A stretch of DNA of 64,000 nucleotides, from NCBI RefSeq assembly GCF_008704655.1, contig NZ_CP023688.1:5005001-5069000 (forward strand). Reading direction: 5' to 3'. Below the pieces are notes generated by a model. The model had not been told where the DNA came from. It worked only from the letters and a program-made list of their open reading frames with translations, and searched no databases. The DNA is from Streptomyces rimosus. Lineage in GTDB: Bacteria > Actinomycetota > Actinomycetes > Streptomycetales > Streptomycetaceae. Positions 63,979-64,000 of this stretch are shown here, piece after piece (position 1 is the stretch's first letter; the number at the start of each line of letters is the position of its first letter). The position numbers and the translations under genes were made by a program.

Positions 63979-64000
63979 ACCTCGCTGCCGCAGCCACCAA
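63975..64000 (+). CDS. ccsB: CcsB/ResC cytochrome c biogenesis protein, first 8 codons only
   Basis: GTG at 63975 overlaps the resB stop (GTGA) and gives MNLAAATx..., the usual N-terminus of Streptomyces CcsB. The window ends inside the ninth codon. Identity rests on position after resB and this short match. Confidence 0.75.

Overview
The window is a piece of a Streptomyces (or very close actinobacterial) chromosome. The evidence is very high GC with GTG/TTG starts, the developmental sigma factor gene bldN beside its anti-sigma gene rsbN, the rex-hemACDB block, a class I lysyl-tRNA synthetase, WhiJ-type regulator sets and a haem/cytochrome c maturation block. It begins in the 3' part of a 23S rRNA gene and ends 26 bases into ccsB/resC.

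Layout. 1-1620: 23S (3' part), 5S and terminator. 1637-7643: housekeeping genes (HAD phosphatase, AcuC-type deacetylase, phosphatase-like protein, BdtA-type DNA-binding protein, a 32-residue ribosomal protein, epimerase, acyltransferase). 7778-10248: rsbN and bldN, with a sigma-BldN-type promoter in front of rsbN. 10617-19090: SUKH protein, SerB-like HAD, glutaredoxin-like protein, then rex and the overlapping hemA-hemC-hemD-hemB operon behind a Rex operator. 19376-21286: two tandem trypsin genes with duplicated promoters and AdpA-type boxes. 21394-29798: accessory regulators and surface proteins (XRE-cupin, GNAT, a WhiJ/DUF397/ATP-binding trio, MFS pump, class A beta-lactamase, lipoproteins, an HTH membrane protein). 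29881-37115: argS, lysS, and a beta-phosphoglucomutase/GH65 phosphorylase pair.

37566-43218 is the most interesting part: a visibly lower-GC island of about 5.65 kb lying inside a DUF2637 membrane-protein gene. The gene's start (43219-43425) and end (37137-37565) survive on either side, and its middle is missing. The island carries five co-directional minus-strand genes: a Pycsar-type transmembrane effector (PycTM/DUF5706), a Crp/Fnr regulator with an intact cNMP cassette, a class III nucleotidyl cyclase-like protein, an 800-residue P-loop protein and a helical protein of unknown function. A CRP-type dyad (GTGA-N6-TCAC) lies in the only sizeable gap, directly upstream of the cyclase gene. I infer a cyclic-nucleotide-controlled defence (abortive infection) operon, enlarged compared with the two-gene Pycsar systems I know of.

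43511-64000: two DUF3558 lipoproteins, rtcB beside two RNHCP zinc-motif genes, SDR and membrane proteins, an AAA ATPase, a TetR/flavin-monooxygenase pair with three operator copies, a cupin-SDR pair, a STAS protein and a serine hydrolase. The end holds hemL with a phosphoglycerate mutase-like gene, a Tat lipoprotein of the polysaccharide deacetylase type, and resA-ccdA-resB-(ccsB). Haem synthesis (hemACDB, hemL) and haem delivery to cytochrome c (res/ccs) are thus within 45 kb of each other. I found no tRNA gene, CRISPR array, integrase or transposase.
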